Shown here: positions 52,845-61,827 of the stretch, one piece after another
Layout of the letters: every line of letters starts with the position of its first letter
Numbering within the stretch: position 1 is the stretch's first letter
DNA from: JACNKJ01 sp964344565
GTDB taxonomy: Bacteria > Krumholzibacteriota > Krumholzibacteriia > JACNKJ01
Length of the DNA: 64,000 nt
Direction: 5' to 3'
NCBI GenBank assembly: GCA_964344565.1
Contig: CAYFNT010000010.1
Coordinates: forward strand, 1 to 64,000
The notes under the pieces: model-generated
Database searches by the model: none
The model's input: the letters and a program-made list of their open reading frames with translations, nothing else
Told to the model about the DNA's origin: nothing
Translations under genes and position numbers: made by a program

Positions 52845-55800
52845 CTATTTGAGCATAATCATCTTCTGGGTCAGCGACTGGCCCTCATAGGCGAGACGGC
52901 TGAAGTACACGCCGCTGGCCACGGACTTGCCGGCCTCGTCGGTGCCATCCCAGATCAACTCGTAACGTCCCGGCTCCATCACGCCCGCGGCGATGGTCGC
53001 CACTCGGCGTCCGCGCACGTCGAAGACAGCCAGATCCACCTCGCCCTTCTCGGGCAGCGCGAAGCTGAGGGTCGTCTTCGGGTTGAAGGGGTTCGGGAAG
53101 TTGGCGCCGAGAGCCAGGCGCGCGGGCACCGCATCCTCCGTGTCGGTCTGGATGGACCAGCTCGCGCGCAGGAAGACGTCGTCCACGCCGGCCTCGACCA
53201 GCGAACCGTTGATCTCGTCGGAAGCGACGAAGCGCACCTGAACGTTGTCGGTGAGCGTGATGTAGTCGGTGAGCTGGAAGCTCATCTGCGTCCACAGGTT
53301 CGCCGAAGCGCTCGTGTGCTCCAGACTTACCCAGTTCACGCCGTCGCTCGTGACGTCCACGTCCCAGTAATCCTCGCCGGGATTGTTGCCCAGGTCGTTG
53401 GTGTACCAGCGCCAGTAGCTGAACTCGGCGCTGTCGGCGCCGTCCAGGTGGAAGACGGGGCTGAGCAGCGTCGTCTTGCCGCCGTCCACGTCATTCTCGC
53501 CGGCCGTGCCGCCCAGGGATCCCTGACCCGTGACGAAGGCATTCACGCCGGGCGCCGGGGTGTGGTCGTCCTCGGGCGCGCAAGGACCGCCGCCGTACTC
53601 GGTGCCGATGGGATCCACGCGGGTCCAGATGCCGCTGCCGGCGTCATCTCCCGTGTATCCCACGGTCCAGCCGCGGTCCACTTCCATGTCGTCGAACCAA
53701 CCGCCGACCGGAAGTTCGTAGGCGAGCACTTCGGAGAATCCCGAAGGGCCCTCCACGAGCAGTTCGAATGCGATGCTCGAAGGCTCGGGACATCCGGGCA
53801 GGATTTCCACCACGAACTCGGCCATGAGGGCTTCGCCGCCCATGGGGATCTCGGCACATTCCCCGAGACCGTCATGGATGATCACATTGATGTTGCCGCT
53901 GGTCAGCGTTCCGGATGCCGGCGCGCAGTCCGAGCTGCCCGTATTGCCGACCATCATGCGCAGGTTGATGGTTTCGCCCGCGTCGGCCGTGCCGCTGCCG
54001 TCGCCGTAGGGCAGGTCGACCACGGTGAGCGCGCCGCCGCCGAGAATCGGAGCCTGGGCCGTGAGCGCGAAGTTCGCGTCCCAGATGCCGTCGTCGGAGT
54101 GGGCCTCCACCGCGAACTGGACCAGATGACCGTCGGGAATCGTGCCGGCGATCTCGAGTTCGAAGGGATCGATGTTGCTGCCGAATCCGCCCGCGGGAAT
54201 GTCCGGATAGCTCTGCCCTCCGGCCGTGATGGTCACGTAGGGATCGTCGCAGCTGAGATAGGCGTACACGTTCGTGGTCGCGTCCACGCCCACGTTCTCC
54301 AGGGTCACGGTCATGCCCACGCTCTCGCCCTCGTCGAGCTCGCCGTCGGCGTCGCCGCCGCCGTCAAGCACGATGCAGTTCTCGAAGACCAGGTAGGGAC
54401 CGCTGGGCGGCAGCACTTCCACCGCTTCCTGGGCCGTCACCTTGTTGTAGGCCGTCACCGTGAGGGTCAGGCTCATGGGCGCGTCCGGAGGCTCGACCAT
54501 GGAGATGGTCGCCATGCCGCCGGCGTTTGTGAGAGCCGCGCCGTAGAGCACGCCGTCCGCGTAGAGGGCGCAGAGAGCGCCTTCGAGACCGGGAATCGTC
54601 ACTTCGTACTCGCTCATGCCGATGAAGAGCGCGCCGGAGTGGTTCAGGGCCATGACCTCCGGCTGCTTCGTGCGCACCGCGATGGAAGGATCGCCGAAGA
54701 TGGTCCAGTTCTCGAACTCGTTGATGCCGCTCGAACCGTACTCGTCCATCATCTGGCAGGAACCGTTGAACCAGAGGCCGCCGATGGTGCGCATCTGGTC
54801 TTCGACCAGAAGATCGATGGCTTCATCCTGTCCGCACATGGGCGGATTCCAGCTCTGGCTGATGTAGGACATGTAGCTCGCGATGGCGCCCGTGGGCACG
54901 CCGTTGTTGGTGGCGCGCTGCCAGGCCTCGGCGTAGCAGGTCGTCGAGGTGAAGGTGCCGTTGTTGCAGGCCACGCTGCAGATGAAGGGCAGCATGTTGT
55001 CGTTGACCAGGGCGTTCACGTGGGTGTTGGAGAACCCGGTGGTGCTCCAGGACGTCGTGCTGCCGTGGCCCGTGTAGTTCACGATGCCGCGCCCGGCATT
55101 GAGGCCGGCCGAAACCTGGGCCGCCGTGCCGGTGGGCTGATAGATCTGATCCACGCCGAGGTAGCCGTAGGCCAGCAGCTTGCCGCGGATCACGTCGGAA
55201 TGTTCGTCGTCGTACTCGCCGTCGTCACCGGGGCCCTCGTTTGAGGCCACGCCCATGCCGTACTGCATCCAGCTTTCCGATGCGGTGACGTCGCGCTCGT
55301 AGTGGATGGTCCTCTCGACCTGGGTGGCCACCTGGGTGGCGTTCTCGGCCGAGAAGCGTCCCACGAAGATGTCCGGATAGCTGTCGCCGCCGGCCAGCAG
55401 CGAGTACATGGGATCGGATCCGCCGCTGGGAATCGGAATCTGGGGACCGTCGCCCACCAGCAGCACGTATCCGAGATCGCCCGTGTCGTACTCGTTCTGG
55501 ATGTAGGCCTTGATCTGCGTGGCCGTGGTGCCCGTCTCGCTGGTGCTCACCAGCTTGGTGTCGATGCCCTTCTGCATCTTCCACTCCACCAGGGGCAGCA
55601 TGTTCGCGTAGAAGGCGTCGTAGGCCACGATGAGCAGACTGCCGTCCTCGAGCACCGGCGTGTAGCGGTCGCCGGCACCGAAGTTCAGGAAGTGACTCGA
55701 GTAGAGCTCGGCGAACTGCGGGTCGAGCTTCTCCGGCGCCGCGGCCCGGTCGAGCACGTTGATGTCACCGGCGCCAACCGGCTTCACTTCCAGCACCATG

Positions 55801-56381
55801 CGCTTGTGGACGCGCAGGGTCTCGCGGGCGGGCAGGTACTGGAAGACGTTGGCGTCGACGATCACTCCGCGATAGTCGCGAAGGATGTGCGGCGCTTCCA
55901 GGTCTACAGGCGAAACGGGCCAGGCCTCGTCGCCCCGATAGACCTCGCCGAACTCGTAGGGCACCGTGGCGGGATCCACCGAACGAAGCAGATTGCCCTT
56001 GGACGGCATCACCGGCATGAAGGGAAGATCCACCGATTCGACCTCGAGCAGGCTCACGGCCACCTTGCGGTCGTCGGGAATGATCACCGCGCGACGCACG
56101 TCCGGCAGCGAGGGATAGCCCGCCGCCAGGTCCACGCTCTCGCCGGCCAGGCCGATGGAGAAGTAGGTCTCACCCCCGATGAGAACAGGCTCGGCGTCGA
56201 AGCCGCCCACCGTGATTTCATACACCGTCCGCTGGCCATCGGACTCGAGCATGCGCACGGCGAAATCGTCGCCGCCCAGATCGATCCACATGGCGCTCGC
56301 AGGAAATGCGAGACCGACCAGCAGAATCATGCCCAAGAGGCCGGAAAAGAAACGGGGCCTCCGACTTACGAGACGTTCCAT
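52845..56381 (-). CDS. Gingipain-like C25 peptidase with FlgD-like C-terminal domain
   Basis: 1178 residues from ATG 56381 (GGAGG upstream), signal peptide in FFSGLLGMILLVGLAFPASA. Prodomain, then the C25 core: LLIVAYDAFYANMLPLVEWK, YVLLVGDGPQIP, DIFVGRFSAENATQV, IVNYTGHGSTTSW (catalytic His about 439) and FICSVACNNGTF (Cys about 471). Ig-like domains, a jelly-roll (VDRGWTVGYTGDDAGSGIW...VRFVASDE) and a FlgD-like sorting domain ending TQKMIMLK follow. Close paralogue of the gene at 48180 in the C-terminal half but nearer to the gene at 56592 in the catalytic core, suggesting domain shuffling. Confidence 0.93.
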   Translation of the reverse strand: MERLVSRRPRFFSGLLGMILLVGLAFPASAMWIDLGGDDFAVRMLESDGQRTVYEITVGGFDAEPVLIGGETYFSIGLAGESVDLAAGYPSLPDVRRAVIIPDDRKVAVSLLEVESVDLPFMPVMPSKGNLLRSVDPATVPYEFGEVYRGDEAWPVSPVDLEAPHILRDYRGVIVDANVFQYLPARETLRVHKRMVLEVKPVGAGDINVLDRAAAPEKLDPQFAELYSSHFLNFGAGDRYTPVLEDGSLLIVAYDAFYANMLPLVEWKMQKGIDTKLVSTSETGTTATQIKAYIQNEYDTGDLGYVLLVGDGPQIPIPSGGSDPMYSLLAGGDSYPDIFVGRFSAENATQVATQVERTIHYERDVTASESWMQYGMGVASNEGPGDDGEYDDEHSDVIRGKLLAYGYLGVDQIYQPTGTAAQVSAGLNAGRGIVNYTGHGSTTSWSTTGFSNTHVNALVNDNMLPFICSVACNNGTFTSTTCYAEAWQRATNNGVPTGAIASYMSYISQSWNPPMCGQDEAIDLLVEDQMRTIGGLWFNGSCQMMDEYGSSGINEFENWTIFGDPSIAVRTKQPEVMALNHSGALFIGMSEYEVTIPGLEGALCALYADGVLYGAALTNAGGMATISMVEPPDAPMSLTLTVTAYNKVTAQEAVEVLPPSGPYLVFENCIVLDGGGDADGELDEGESVGMTVTLENVGVDATTNVYAYLSCDDPYVTITAGGQSYPDIPAGGFGSNIDPFELEIAGTIPDGHLVQFAVEAHSDDGIWDANFALTAQAPILGGGALTVVDLPYGDGSGTADAGETINLRMMVGNTGSSDCAPASGTLTSGNINVIIHDGLGECAEIPMGGEALMAEFVVEILPGCPEPSSIAFELLVEGPSGFSEVLAYELPVGGWFDDMEVDRGWTVGYTGDDAGSGIWTRVDPIGTEYGGGPCAPEDDHTPAPGVNAFVTGQGSLGGTAGENDVDGGKTTLLSPVFHLDGADSAEFSYWRWYTNDLGNNPGEDYWDVDVTSDGVNWVSLEHTSASANLWTQMSFQLTDYITLTDNVQVRFVASDEINGSLVEAGVDDVFLRASWSIQTDTEDAVPARLALGANFPNPFNPKTTLSFALPEKGEVDLAVFDVRGRRVATIAAGVMEPGRYELIWDGTDEAGKSVASGVYFSRLAYEGQSLTQKMIMLK

Positions 56382-56434
56382 GGGGAACCTCCATCCATGA
56401 ATTTCACCCTGAGGAATGGGAATTTCGCAGGACA

Positions 56435-56463
56435 ATTCTACCATTTGAGGCCTCTAATTCCAA
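56435..56463 (-). promoter_or_regulatory. Promoter of the C25 protease gene at 52845
   Basis: Minus strand TTGGAA (56458-56463) and TAGAAT (56435-56440), spacer 17 bases, about 54 bases ahead of the ATG. Confidence 0.6.
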
Positions 56464-56507
56464 AAAGAATCGGGATTTGCGCCTTCGCGGAGCTCATTCC
56501 TAAGCCG

Positions 56508-56537
56508 TTGTAGTCAAGGCATCTGCCGTGTTAGAAT
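56508..56537 (+). promoter_or_regulatory. Promoter of the C25 protease gene at 56592
   Basis: TTGTAG (56508-56513) and TAGAAT (56532-56537), spacer 18 bases. It shares the same TAGAAT -10 as the divergent gene, 45 bases away. Confidence 0.5.
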
Positions 56538-56591
56538 GGGTTTGCGACTTCTCAACCCGATACTCGGGACCCTGCACCCACAAGGGGGATC

Positions 56592-59500
56592 ATGAAAGGT
56601 CTGACTCTAGCCGGACTGCTCTGCGCGCTTCTGGCGCTGCCGACCTTCGCGGCCGACGTTCAGGTGGCCACCGGCCAGGACGCCTGGAATCTGCAGGTGC
56701 TGGACGCCAGCGCCGACCAGACGCGTCTGCAACTCAATCTGGGCAGCTTCCAGATCGACGGGCTCAAGATCGACGGTGCCCAGTGGACCGTCATCGCCCT
56801 GGAAGACCTAGCCCTCCACCACCAGCGCGGACTGCCGGCCCTGCCCACGGTGCGACGCAGCGTGGTCATCCCCGATGACGCGGCCATGCGCGTGAACGTG
56901 CTCGAGGCCAGCTACCGGGATTTCCCCGGCATGGACATCGCGCCCTCGAAGGGAACCATCAGCCGAAAGATGGATCCCGAAATGGTCAGCTACGAGTTCA
57001 GCCGCTTCTACGAGACCGACGCCTGGTTCCCCGGCGAGGTCGCCGTGCTGGACGAGCCCTACATCATGCGCGACGTGCGCGGCATGGTCGTGGAACTGAA
57101 CCCCTTCCAGTACAATCCGGCCACGCGCACCCTGCGCGTCTACACGGAACTGATCGTCGAGGTGGCGACCGACGGCGAGAGCTTCCTGAACCGTCTGGAG
57201 TCGCGTCCCGAAGCGCTGGACTCTGAATTCGCCAAGATCTACTCCAGCCACTTCCTGAACTACGACCTGCTCCAGGATCGCTATGTGAGCATCCCCGAGA
57301 TCGGACCCATGCTGGTGATCAGCTACGGGCCCTTCATGGGCTCCATGCAGCCATTCGTGGACTGGAAGAACCAGATGGGCGTGCCCACGACCATGGTGGA
57401 TGTGTCCTCCGTCGGTTCCACAGGCAACCAGATCAAGGACTACATCCAGGGCATCTACGACAGCGAACCCCTGACCTTCGTGCTGCTCGTCGGCGATGCG
57501 TCCCAGGTCCCCTATTTCAACAACGGCGGCGCTTCGGACCCGTCCTACGGATTCCTGGCCGGCGACGACTTTTACCCCGAGATCTTCGTGGGCCGCCTCT
57601 CCGCCGAGAACACCTCCCAAGTGGACACGCAGGTTCTGCGCAGCATCGAGTACGAGCGCGATCCTCAGATGGGCGCGACCTGGTACGCCAAGGGCATCGG
57701 CATCGGCTCCAACGAAGGTTCGGGCATCGGCGACGACGGCGAGTCCGACCGGGACCACATGGACAACATCCGCGACGACCTGCTCGCCTTCACCTACACC
57801 GAAGTGGATCAGGTCTACGATCCCGACGCCTCCGCGGCCCAGGTCGCTGCTGGCTGCAACGACGGCCGCAGCATCATCAACTACTGCGGTCACGGATGGC
57901 TCACCGGCTGGGTCACCTCGGGCTTCGAAAACGCCAACGTGAACGCCCTGGTCAACGACAACATGCTGCCCTTCATCAACAGCGTGGCCTGCAATACCGG
58001 CGAGTTCCAGAGCGGAACCTGCTTCGGCGAAGCCTGGATGCGCGCCACCAACGCCGGAGAACCCACCGGAGCCATCGGATTCTACGGCTCCACCATCAGC
58101 ATGAGCTGGGCGCCGCCCATGAGTTCTCAGGACGAGACCGTCGACCTCCTGGTCGCCGGCGAGAAACGCACCTTCGGCGCCCTCTGCTTCAACGGTTCCT
58201 GTCTCATGATCGACGAGTACGGTTCCAGCGGCGAGAATGAGATGAAGTTCTGGACCATCTTCGGCGATCCGAGCCTGCGCGTCCGCACGGATACGCCGGC
58301 CGCGGTCTACGTGGATCACTTCGCCACGGTGGATCCGCTCATGGACTACTTCACCGTGAACACCGACCCCGGCAACCTCGCGGCCATCAGCTTCGAGGGC
58401 GAATACATCGGCTCGGCCTTCGCCGACGGCGGCGGCGTGGCCCAGGTCTACTTCGAAAACGACCTGCCCACCCCCGGAAACGAGATCACCCTCACGGTGA
58501 CTGGATTCAATCGCGACACCCACCAGGATCAGATACTCGTGGGCGACGGGCTGCTGCCCACCTGCGAGGTGTCGCCGTCCTTCTTCAACAAGGTGCTGCA
58601 GCAGGGCGAGGTCCAGACGGACTACCTGTCCATCGGCAACTACGGCGAAGAGGGCTCCACGCTCTACTACTCCATCAGCATGGAGGATCCGAACTTCCCG
58701 CGTGACGGCGGGCGCAACATGACCGGATCCTACGCCTGGACCGAGCCTTCGGCGGTCTATCCCGAATCGACCCTGAATCTGGATCTCTTCGTCTACAACG
58801 GCAGTCCCGACATGGAGTGGATCTCGAGCTTCGACATGCAGCTGCCCGCGGGTGTGGTGCTCAACAGCGCCTCGGACATGACCGGCGGCGGAGCGGGTGA
58901 CCTCGTATATTCAGGCGGAACCGGCGATGGCGCCTTCTGCGAATGGACCGACCCGGACGGTGGCTGGGGGCAGATCTACGATGGCGAAACGGGCCACGCA
59001 ATCCTCAACCTGACCTTCGCCAGCATGGGCGACCAGGTGGTCATCCCCTATACCATCTACGGCGACATCTACGGCAGCGATCCGCATCAGGTCAGCGGCG
59101 AGATCGTCATCACCACCCTCGGACCCAACGTGACGGTGCTCTCGCCCAACGGCGGCGAGATGATGGCCATCGGTTCCATGATGGACATCCAGTGGGCGGC
59201 CGGCGGCGGTCCCGAGAACGTGATGATCGAGCTGAGCCGCACGGGCATCGGCGGCTGGGAGACCCTGGCGCCCTCGGTGCCCGCCGACCTGGGTCACTTC
59301 GGCTGGATGGTGGACGGAGTAATCAGCTCCAATTGCCGCATCAAGATCTGCGACGTCGACGATCTCGCGATCACCGACACCAGCGACGACGCCTTCACCA
59401 TCTATCGCACGATGACCTGGGTGCAGATGGCGACGACCTCCGGCGCGGTGCCCGAAGGCCAGACCGAGATGCTCGAAGTGGTCTTCGACGCCACGGGTCT

Positions 59501-59894
59501 TCCCGAGGGCAGCTACGAGACCATCCTCACCATCAGCAGCAATGCCGGCGATCCGGTGATCGTGCCCATCAGCATCGAGGTGTTCTTCGATCCCACCGAC
59601 GCCGAAGAGACGCCGGCGACCTTCGCGCTCGGCAAGAACCACCCCAACCCTTTCAATCCGAAGACCAGCATCGCCTTCTCCCTCAGCCAGAGCGGAGACG
59701 CGAAGCTGACGGTCTTCGACGTTCAGGGGAGGGCCGTGCGAACCCTCGCCGAGGGCTTCATGACGGCCGGCGAGCACCTGGCCGAATGGGACGGCCGCGA
59801 CGCCTGGGGTCGTCAGCTCTCCTCGGGCCTCTACTTCTACAAGCTCGAGGCGGCCGATCAGGTTCTCACCGAGAAGATGTTGATGCTCAAGTAG
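56592..59894 (+). CDS. Gingipain-like C25 peptidase with cohesin-like region and FlgD-like C-terminal domain
   Basis: 1100 residues, signal peptide MKGLTLAGLLCALLALPTFA. The C25 core shows MLVISYGPFMGSMQPFVDWK, FVLLVGDASQVPYF, EIFVGRLSAENTSQV, IINYCGHGWLTGW (catalytic His about 434) and FINSVACNTGEF (Cys about 467). After an Ig-like part, WISSFDMQLPAGVVLNSASDMTGG...GHAILNLTFAS resembles a cohesin-type fold, then a Ser-Pro-Asn-Gly-Gly-Glu module (VLSPNGGEMMAIGS), and the FlgD-like sorting domain ending TEKMLMLK. Divergent from the paralogue at 52845. Confidence 0.93.
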   Translation: MKGLTLAGLLCALLALPTFAADVQVATGQDAWNLQVLDASADQTRLQLNLGSFQIDGLKIDGAQWTVIALEDLALHHQRGLPALPTVRRSVVIPDDAAMRVNVLEASYRDFPGMDIAPSKGTISRKMDPEMVSYEFSRFYETDAWFPGEVAVLDEPYIMRDVRGMVVELNPFQYNPATRTLRVYTELIVEVATDGESFLNRLESRPEALDSEFAKIYSSHFLNYDLLQDRYVSIPEIGPMLVISYGPFMGSMQPFVDWKNQMGVPTTMVDVSSVGSTGNQIKDYIQGIYDSEPLTFVLLVGDASQVPYFNNGGASDPSYGFLAGDDFYPEIFVGRLSAENTSQVDTQVLRSIEYERDPQMGATWYAKGIGIGSNEGSGIGDDGESDRDHMDNIRDDLLAFTYTEVDQVYDPDASAAQVAAGCNDGRSIINYCGHGWLTGWVTSGFENANVNALVNDNMLPFINSVACNTGEFQSGTCFGEAWMRATNAGEPTGAIGFYGSTISMSWAPPMSSQDETVDLLVAGEKRTFGALCFNGSCLMIDEYGSSGENEMKFWTIFGDPSLRVRTDTPAAVYVDHFATVDPLMDYFTVNTDPGNLAAISFEGEYIGSAFADGGGVAQVYFENDLPTPGNEITLTVTGFNRDTHQDQILVGDGLLPTCEVSPSFFNKVLQQGEVQTDYLSIGNYGEEGSTLYYSISMEDPNFPRDGGRNMTGSYAWTEPSAVYPESTLNLDLFVYNGSPDMEWISSFDMQLPAGVVLNSASDMTGGGAGDLVYSGGTGDGAFCEWTDPDGGWGQIYDGETGHAILNLTFASMGDQVVIPYTIYGDIYGSDPHQVSGEIVITTLGPNVTVLSPNGGEMMAIGSMMDIQWAAGGGPENVMIELSRTGIGGWETLAPSVPADLGHFGWMVDGVISSNCRIKICDVDDLAITDTSDDAFTIYRTMTWVQMATTSGAVPEGQTEMLEVVFDATGLPEGSYETILTISSNAGDPVIVPISIEVFFDPTDAEETPATFALGKNHPNPFNPKTSIAFSLSQSGDAKLTVFDVQGRAVRTLAEGFMTAGEHLAEWDGRDAWGRQLSSGLYFYKLEAADQVLTEKMLMLK

Positions 59895-59920
59895 CCGGCG
59901 ACAGGAGACTGCTGGCAGGA

Positions 59921-59955
59921 AAACCCCCTCCCCCGAATTCGGGGGAGGGTTTTTT
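59921..59955 (+). terminator. Terminator of the C25 protease gene at 56592
   Basis: A long stem around CCCTCCCCCGAATTCGGGGGAGGG followed by TTTTTT; it begins 27 bases after the stop codon. Confidence 0.93.
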
Positions 59956-60039
59956 CGGCCCATGCGTTGTGGATTTGCGCCTTTTATGGCAAGATCGCTG
60001 AGTTCCCCGCCTGTCAGGTCCCTCTCATCGGAGATTCCC

Positions 60040-61812
60040 GTGAAAAACATCGCCCTCGGCATTCGCGCTGGAGCGCGTCAGCATGGCGACACCGTGGCCC
60101 TGCGCCACAAGATCGTCGGCAGCTGGCATGAGATCAGCTACGGCGAGATGGACGAATCGATCGAGGCGGTGGCCCGCAAACTCGTGGAGCTCGGCGTCGA
60201 CGAGGGCGGCAGGGTGGCGATCTTCGCGCCGAACTGTCCGGACTGGATTCTGGCGGACCTCGGCATCCAGAGCATCAGGGCGGTCACGGTTCCCATCTTC
60301 GCCACGAGCACGGTGGAACAGGCTCGCTACATCATCGAGGACGCCGAGGTGCGCGTGGCCTTCGCGGGATCCCGCAGCGAGATGGACAAGCTCGTGGAAG
60401 TGCGCGAGCTCTGCGGACAGCCCGAGATTCTCGTAGCCCTGGACGGCAGCACCGAGGCCGGCGACGAGAGCGACATGCTCATGGCCGACTTCATCGAGTC
60501 CGGCCGCCTGGCCGACACGGCCGACGAGTGCCGGCGCCGCGAGGGCGAGGCCTCAGGCGAGGATCTCGCCACCATCATCTACACCTCGGGAACCACGGGC
60601 GAGCCCAAGGGCGTGATGCTCACCCACGCGAACTTCCTCAACCAGTTCGAAACCCTCGAGAGCCGTTACGACGTGACCGGCGATGATCGCTCCCTCTGCT
60701 TCCTTCCCCTCAGCCACGTTTTCGAACGCGCCTGGACATTCTACGTGCTGCTCAAGGGAGCGAAGAATTCATTCCTCCCCGATCCCCGACGCATCGCCAG
60801 CTACCTGGTGGACGTCAGGCCCAACGTGATGGCCAGCGCTCCGCGCCTCTACGAGAAGATCTACGCGGGCATCTACGACAAGCTCGAAATCGCGCCTTCC
60901 TATCGGCGGAAGCTCTTCTACTGGGCCCTGGACGTGGGCGGCAGGTACCAGGCGAAGATTCGCGATGGCGGAGCCGGGTCCCTGCTCAGGGCCCAGCACG
61001 CCCTGGCGGACCGCCTGGTTCTCTCGAAGCTGCGCGAGGTCATCGGGGGACCCAAGAAGTTCATGGCCTCCGGAGGAGCGGCCCTCTCCCAGGAGATCGA
61101 AGAGATGTTCTTCGCGGCCGGCCTGCTCATCTGTCAGGGCTATGGCCTCACCGAGACCGCGCCCATGCTCACCGCGAACTGTCCCGGGGATTTCAAGTTC
61201 GGAACCGTGGGCAAACCGGTGGTCGGCGTCCAGATCAAGATCGCGGAGAACGGGGAGATCCTCGCCAAGGGACCCAACGTCATGCCCGGCTACTTCAACA
61301 AGCCCGAAGCGACCGCCGAGGTCTTCAGCGAGGGATGGTTCCACACCGGCGACGTGGGACACATCGACGAGGACGGCTTCCTGGTCATCACCGACCGAAT
61401 CAAGGATCTCATCGTCACCTCCGGCGGCAAGAACGTGGCGCCCCAGCTGGTGGAGATGGTCGTGGGCAAGGATCCCTTCATCGAGCAGCTCGCCGTGCTC
61501 GGTGACCGTCGCAAGTACATCAGCGCGCTGGTGGTTCCGTCCTTCGATGTGCTCGCCGACTGGGCCCGTCGCCAGAAGCTGAACTTCGAATCCCACGAAG
61601 AGCTCGTGAAGATGCCCGAGGTGATCCGTCACATGACCGAGCGCATCACGGCCCAGTCGCGTCAGCTGGCGCCCTTCGAGAAGATCAAACGATTCACCCT
61701 GCTGGCCAAGGAGTTCACCATGCAGGCCGGCGAGATCACGCCGACCCTGAAGGTGAAGCGGCGGGTCATCCGCGAGAAGTACAAGGACCTCATCGAGCGG
61801 ATGTACAGCTAA
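60040..61812 (+). CDS. Long-chain acyl-CoA synthetase (AMP-forming)
   Basis: GTG 60040 follows GGAGATTCCC; an in-frame ATG at 59962 lies at the terminator and is unlikely. 590 residues with the adenylation motifs TIIYTSGTTGEPKGVMLTH (A3), GYGLTETAPMLT (A5), WFHTGDVGHIDEDGFLVITDR (A7-A8) and GEITPTLKVKRRVI (A10 Lys). The length and the insert SAPRLYEKIYAGIYDKLE match the FadD15/ACSL-like long-chain group. It activates fatty acids for lipid synthesis or oxidation, at the membrane or in the cytosol. Confidence 0.93.
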   Translation: MKNIALGIRAGARQHGDTVALRHKIVGSWHEISYGEMDESIEAVARKLVELGVDEGGRVAIFAPNCPDWILADLGIQSIRAVTVPIFATSTVEQARYIIEDAEVRVAFAGSRSEMDKLVEVRELCGQPEILVALDGSTEAGDESDMLMADFIESGRLADTADECRRREGEASGEDLATIIYTSGTTGEPKGVMLTHANFLNQFETLESRYDVTGDDRSLCFLPLSHVFERAWTFYVLLKGAKNSFLPDPRRIASYLVDVRPNVMASAPRLYEKIYAGIYDKLEIAPSYRRKLFYWALDVGGRYQAKIRDGGAGSLLRAQHALADRLVLSKLREVIGGPKKFMASGGAALSQEIEEMFFAAGLLICQGYGLTETAPMLTANCPGDFKFGTVGKPVVGVQIKIAENGEILAKGPNVMPGYFNKPEATAEVFSEGWFHTGDVGHIDEDGFLVITDRIKDLIVTSGGKNVAPQLVEMVVGKDPFIEQLAVLGDRRKYISALVVPSFDVLADWARRQKLNFESHEELVKMPEVIRHMTERITAQSRQLAPFEKIKRFTLLAKEFTMQAGEITPTLKVKRRVIREKYKDLIERMYS

Positions 61813-61827
61813 GCTGCCCGCCAGAGA

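Noticed and set aside
59962..60040. Upstream ATG start for the acyl-CoA synthetase
   Set aside because: It sits directly at the preceding terminator and adds a non-homologous lead; GTG 60040 has a ribosome site.
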